Source: Ignavibacteriaceae bacterium (GTDB taxonomy: Bacteria; Bacteroidota; Ignavibacteria; Ignavibacteriales; Ignavibacteriaceae). From it: a stretch of 7,687 bases of DNA. Location of the stretch: contig JALONF010000184.1 of NCBI GenBank assembly GCA_025455085.1, positions 1-7,687 on the forward strand, read 5' to 3'. Shown piece by piece: positions 6,720-7,687 of the stretch. A program made the translations under genes and the position numbers. Every line of letters starts with the position of its first letter. Within the stretch, counting starts at the first letter, position 1. The notes under the pieces are model-generated. The model saw nothing but the letters and a program-made list of their open reading frames with translations. It was not told where the DNA came from and made no database searches.

Positions 6720-7687
6720 ATGTTAAAAAAATATATCCTTCTTAAAGCTTTTTTATCCTTATTTCTAATTTCAATAACTGTTAATGCTCAAGATTTTAAA
6801 CCTCCTGAATGGAGTTACGACAAAGCAATTTATGAAGTGAACGTCAGGCAATATACAGAAGAAGGTAATTTTAAATCGTTTGAGAAATATCTGCCGAGAT
6901 TGAAAGAACTTGGCGCCGATATTTTATGGCTTATGCCAATTCATCCAATCGGAGAAAAAAACAGAAAAGGTACACTCGGCAGTTATTATTCAGTTAAAGA
7001 TTACAAGGCAGTTAATCCGGAGTTTGGGACTTTAGATGAATTTAAATCTCTCGTTAAGATAATTCACAAAATGGGGATGTATGTAATCATCGATTGGGTG
7101 GCTAATCACACCGCATGGGATAATCAATGGATTGAAGAGCATCCCGGGTTTTATACACAAGATTCTTTAGGAAATATTATTTCCCCAAATCCTGATTGGA
7201 CTGACGTTGCTGACTTAAACTTTGACAATAAAGAACTCTGGACAGAAATGATTGATGCATTAAAGTTCTGGGTAGAAGAGTGTGACATTGACGGATACCG
7301 CTGTGATGTTGCTGGTATGGTTCCAATTGAATTTTGGATTGAAGCGAGAACTGAACTGGAAAAAATCAAAAACGTTTTTATGCTTGCCGAGTGGGATACT
7401 CCCGAAGTCCATCTTGCATTTGATATGACTTACGATTGGGATCTTCATCATATTCTGAATGGAATAGTTAAAGAAGAGAAAACTGCTGCTGACTTAATCG
7501 TACACCTGAATAAGAACGAAGAAGAATTTCCTGCAAATGCTTTCAGAATGCAGTTCACATCAAATCACGATGAGAATAGCTGGAATGGAACGGAGTTCGA
7601 AAGACTTGGTGATGGTGTTGAAGCATTCGCTGTTCTAACTTGTCTTATCCCTGATATGCCTCTTGTTTATTCCGGACAGGAAGCCGG
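6720..7687 (+). CDS. Exported GH13 alpha-amylase-family glycoside hydrolase (3'-partial)
   Basis: The frame opens with ATG at 6720 and runs off the right edge, giving 322 full codons plus two bases. Residues 1-23 are a signal peptide (basic 'KK' start, hydrophobic 'FLSLFLISITV', cleavage after V21-N-A23 before Gln24), so the enzyme is exported. The rest is a GH13 (beta/alpha)8 barrel with all conserved regions: region I D125-WVANH130, region V V163-ADLN167, region II G192-YRCD196 with D196 as nucleophile, region III E224 in 'MLAEWD' as acid/base, and region IV N282-HDE with D284 as transition-state stabiliser. The family hydrolyses or transfers alpha-1,4/1,6-glucosidic bonds in starch, glycogen or maltodextrins; the exact specificity cannot be read. 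The barrel end ('MPLVYSGQEAG') is reached at the edge, so probably only the C-terminal beta domain is missing. No Shine-Dalgarno is visible. Region I has Trp where many members have Val. The gap from the coiled-coil gene is 99 nt and holds a possible promoter. Confidence 0.92.
   Translation, partial: MLKKYILLKAFLSLFLISITVNAQDFKPPEWSYDKAIYEVNVRQYTEEGNFKSFEKYLPRLKELGADILWLMPIHPIGEKNRKGTLGSYYSVKDYKAVNPEFGTLDEFKSLVKIIHKMGMYVIIDWVANHTAWDNQWIEEHPGFYTQDSLGNIISPNPDWTDVADLNFDNKELWTEMIDALKFWVEECDIDGYRCDVAGMVPIEFWIEARTELEKIKNVFMLAEWDTPEVHLAFDMTYDWDLHHILNGIVKEEKTAADLIVHLNKNEEEFPANAFRMQFTSNHDENSWNGTEFERLGDGVEAFAVLTCLIPDMPLVYSGQEA

Noticed and set aside
7151..7451. Two minus-strand open frames inside the GH13 gene
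   Set aside because: The plus strand here encodes clear GH13 catalytic regions, so these are shadows.

Overview
The window looks like ordinary chromosomal DNA from a low-GC bacterium of the Bacteroidota/Chlorobiota group, most likely an Ignavibacteria-like lineage. This assignment is an inference. It rests on the AT-rich sequence, weak or absent Shine-Dalgarno sites in front of the ATG-start genes, and a lipoprotein that pairs a carboxypeptidase-regulatory-like domain with a 'YYPL..GNYWEY' region. A secreted GH13 enzyme with an 'NAQ' signal-peptide end and a COG4947-type esterase point the same way. All seven genes are on the plus strand. I saw no mobile element, tRNA, rRNA, CRISPR array or integration site.

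Layout: (1) 1-1577 is the 3' part of a large protein with a GNAT acetyltransferase domain at its C-terminus; its start lies outside the window. (2) 1685-2542 is an exported lipoprotein. (3) 2659-4353 is a probable three-gene operon with gaps of 27 and 18 nt: an esterase-D-like alpha/beta hydrolase starting at TTG, a six-helix membrane protein of the PAP2-related/sphingomyelin-synthase-like type, and a small helical protein of unknown function. A short hairpin with a T run follows. (4) 4354-4607 is a 254-nt AT-rich intergenic region with a degenerate direct repeat and a small palindrome. (5) 4608-6620 encodes a 670-residue, almost entirely coiled-coil protein with no enzymatic domain, starting at TTG behind a strong Shine-Dalgarno site. 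(6) 6720 to the window end is the 5' part of an exported GH13 alpha-amylase-family enzyme that contains all four catalytic regions; it has no stop in the window.

The genes do not form one obvious pathway. The hydrolase/PAP2-like pair could act together on lipid or phospho-ester substrates at the membrane, and the GH13 enzyme would act on alpha-glucans outside the cytoplasm. The least explained items are the headless coiled-coil protein with its repeat-bearing upstream region, the lipid-transferase-like membrane protein, and the GNAT fusion. I found no convincing evidence for a wholly new multi-gene system.
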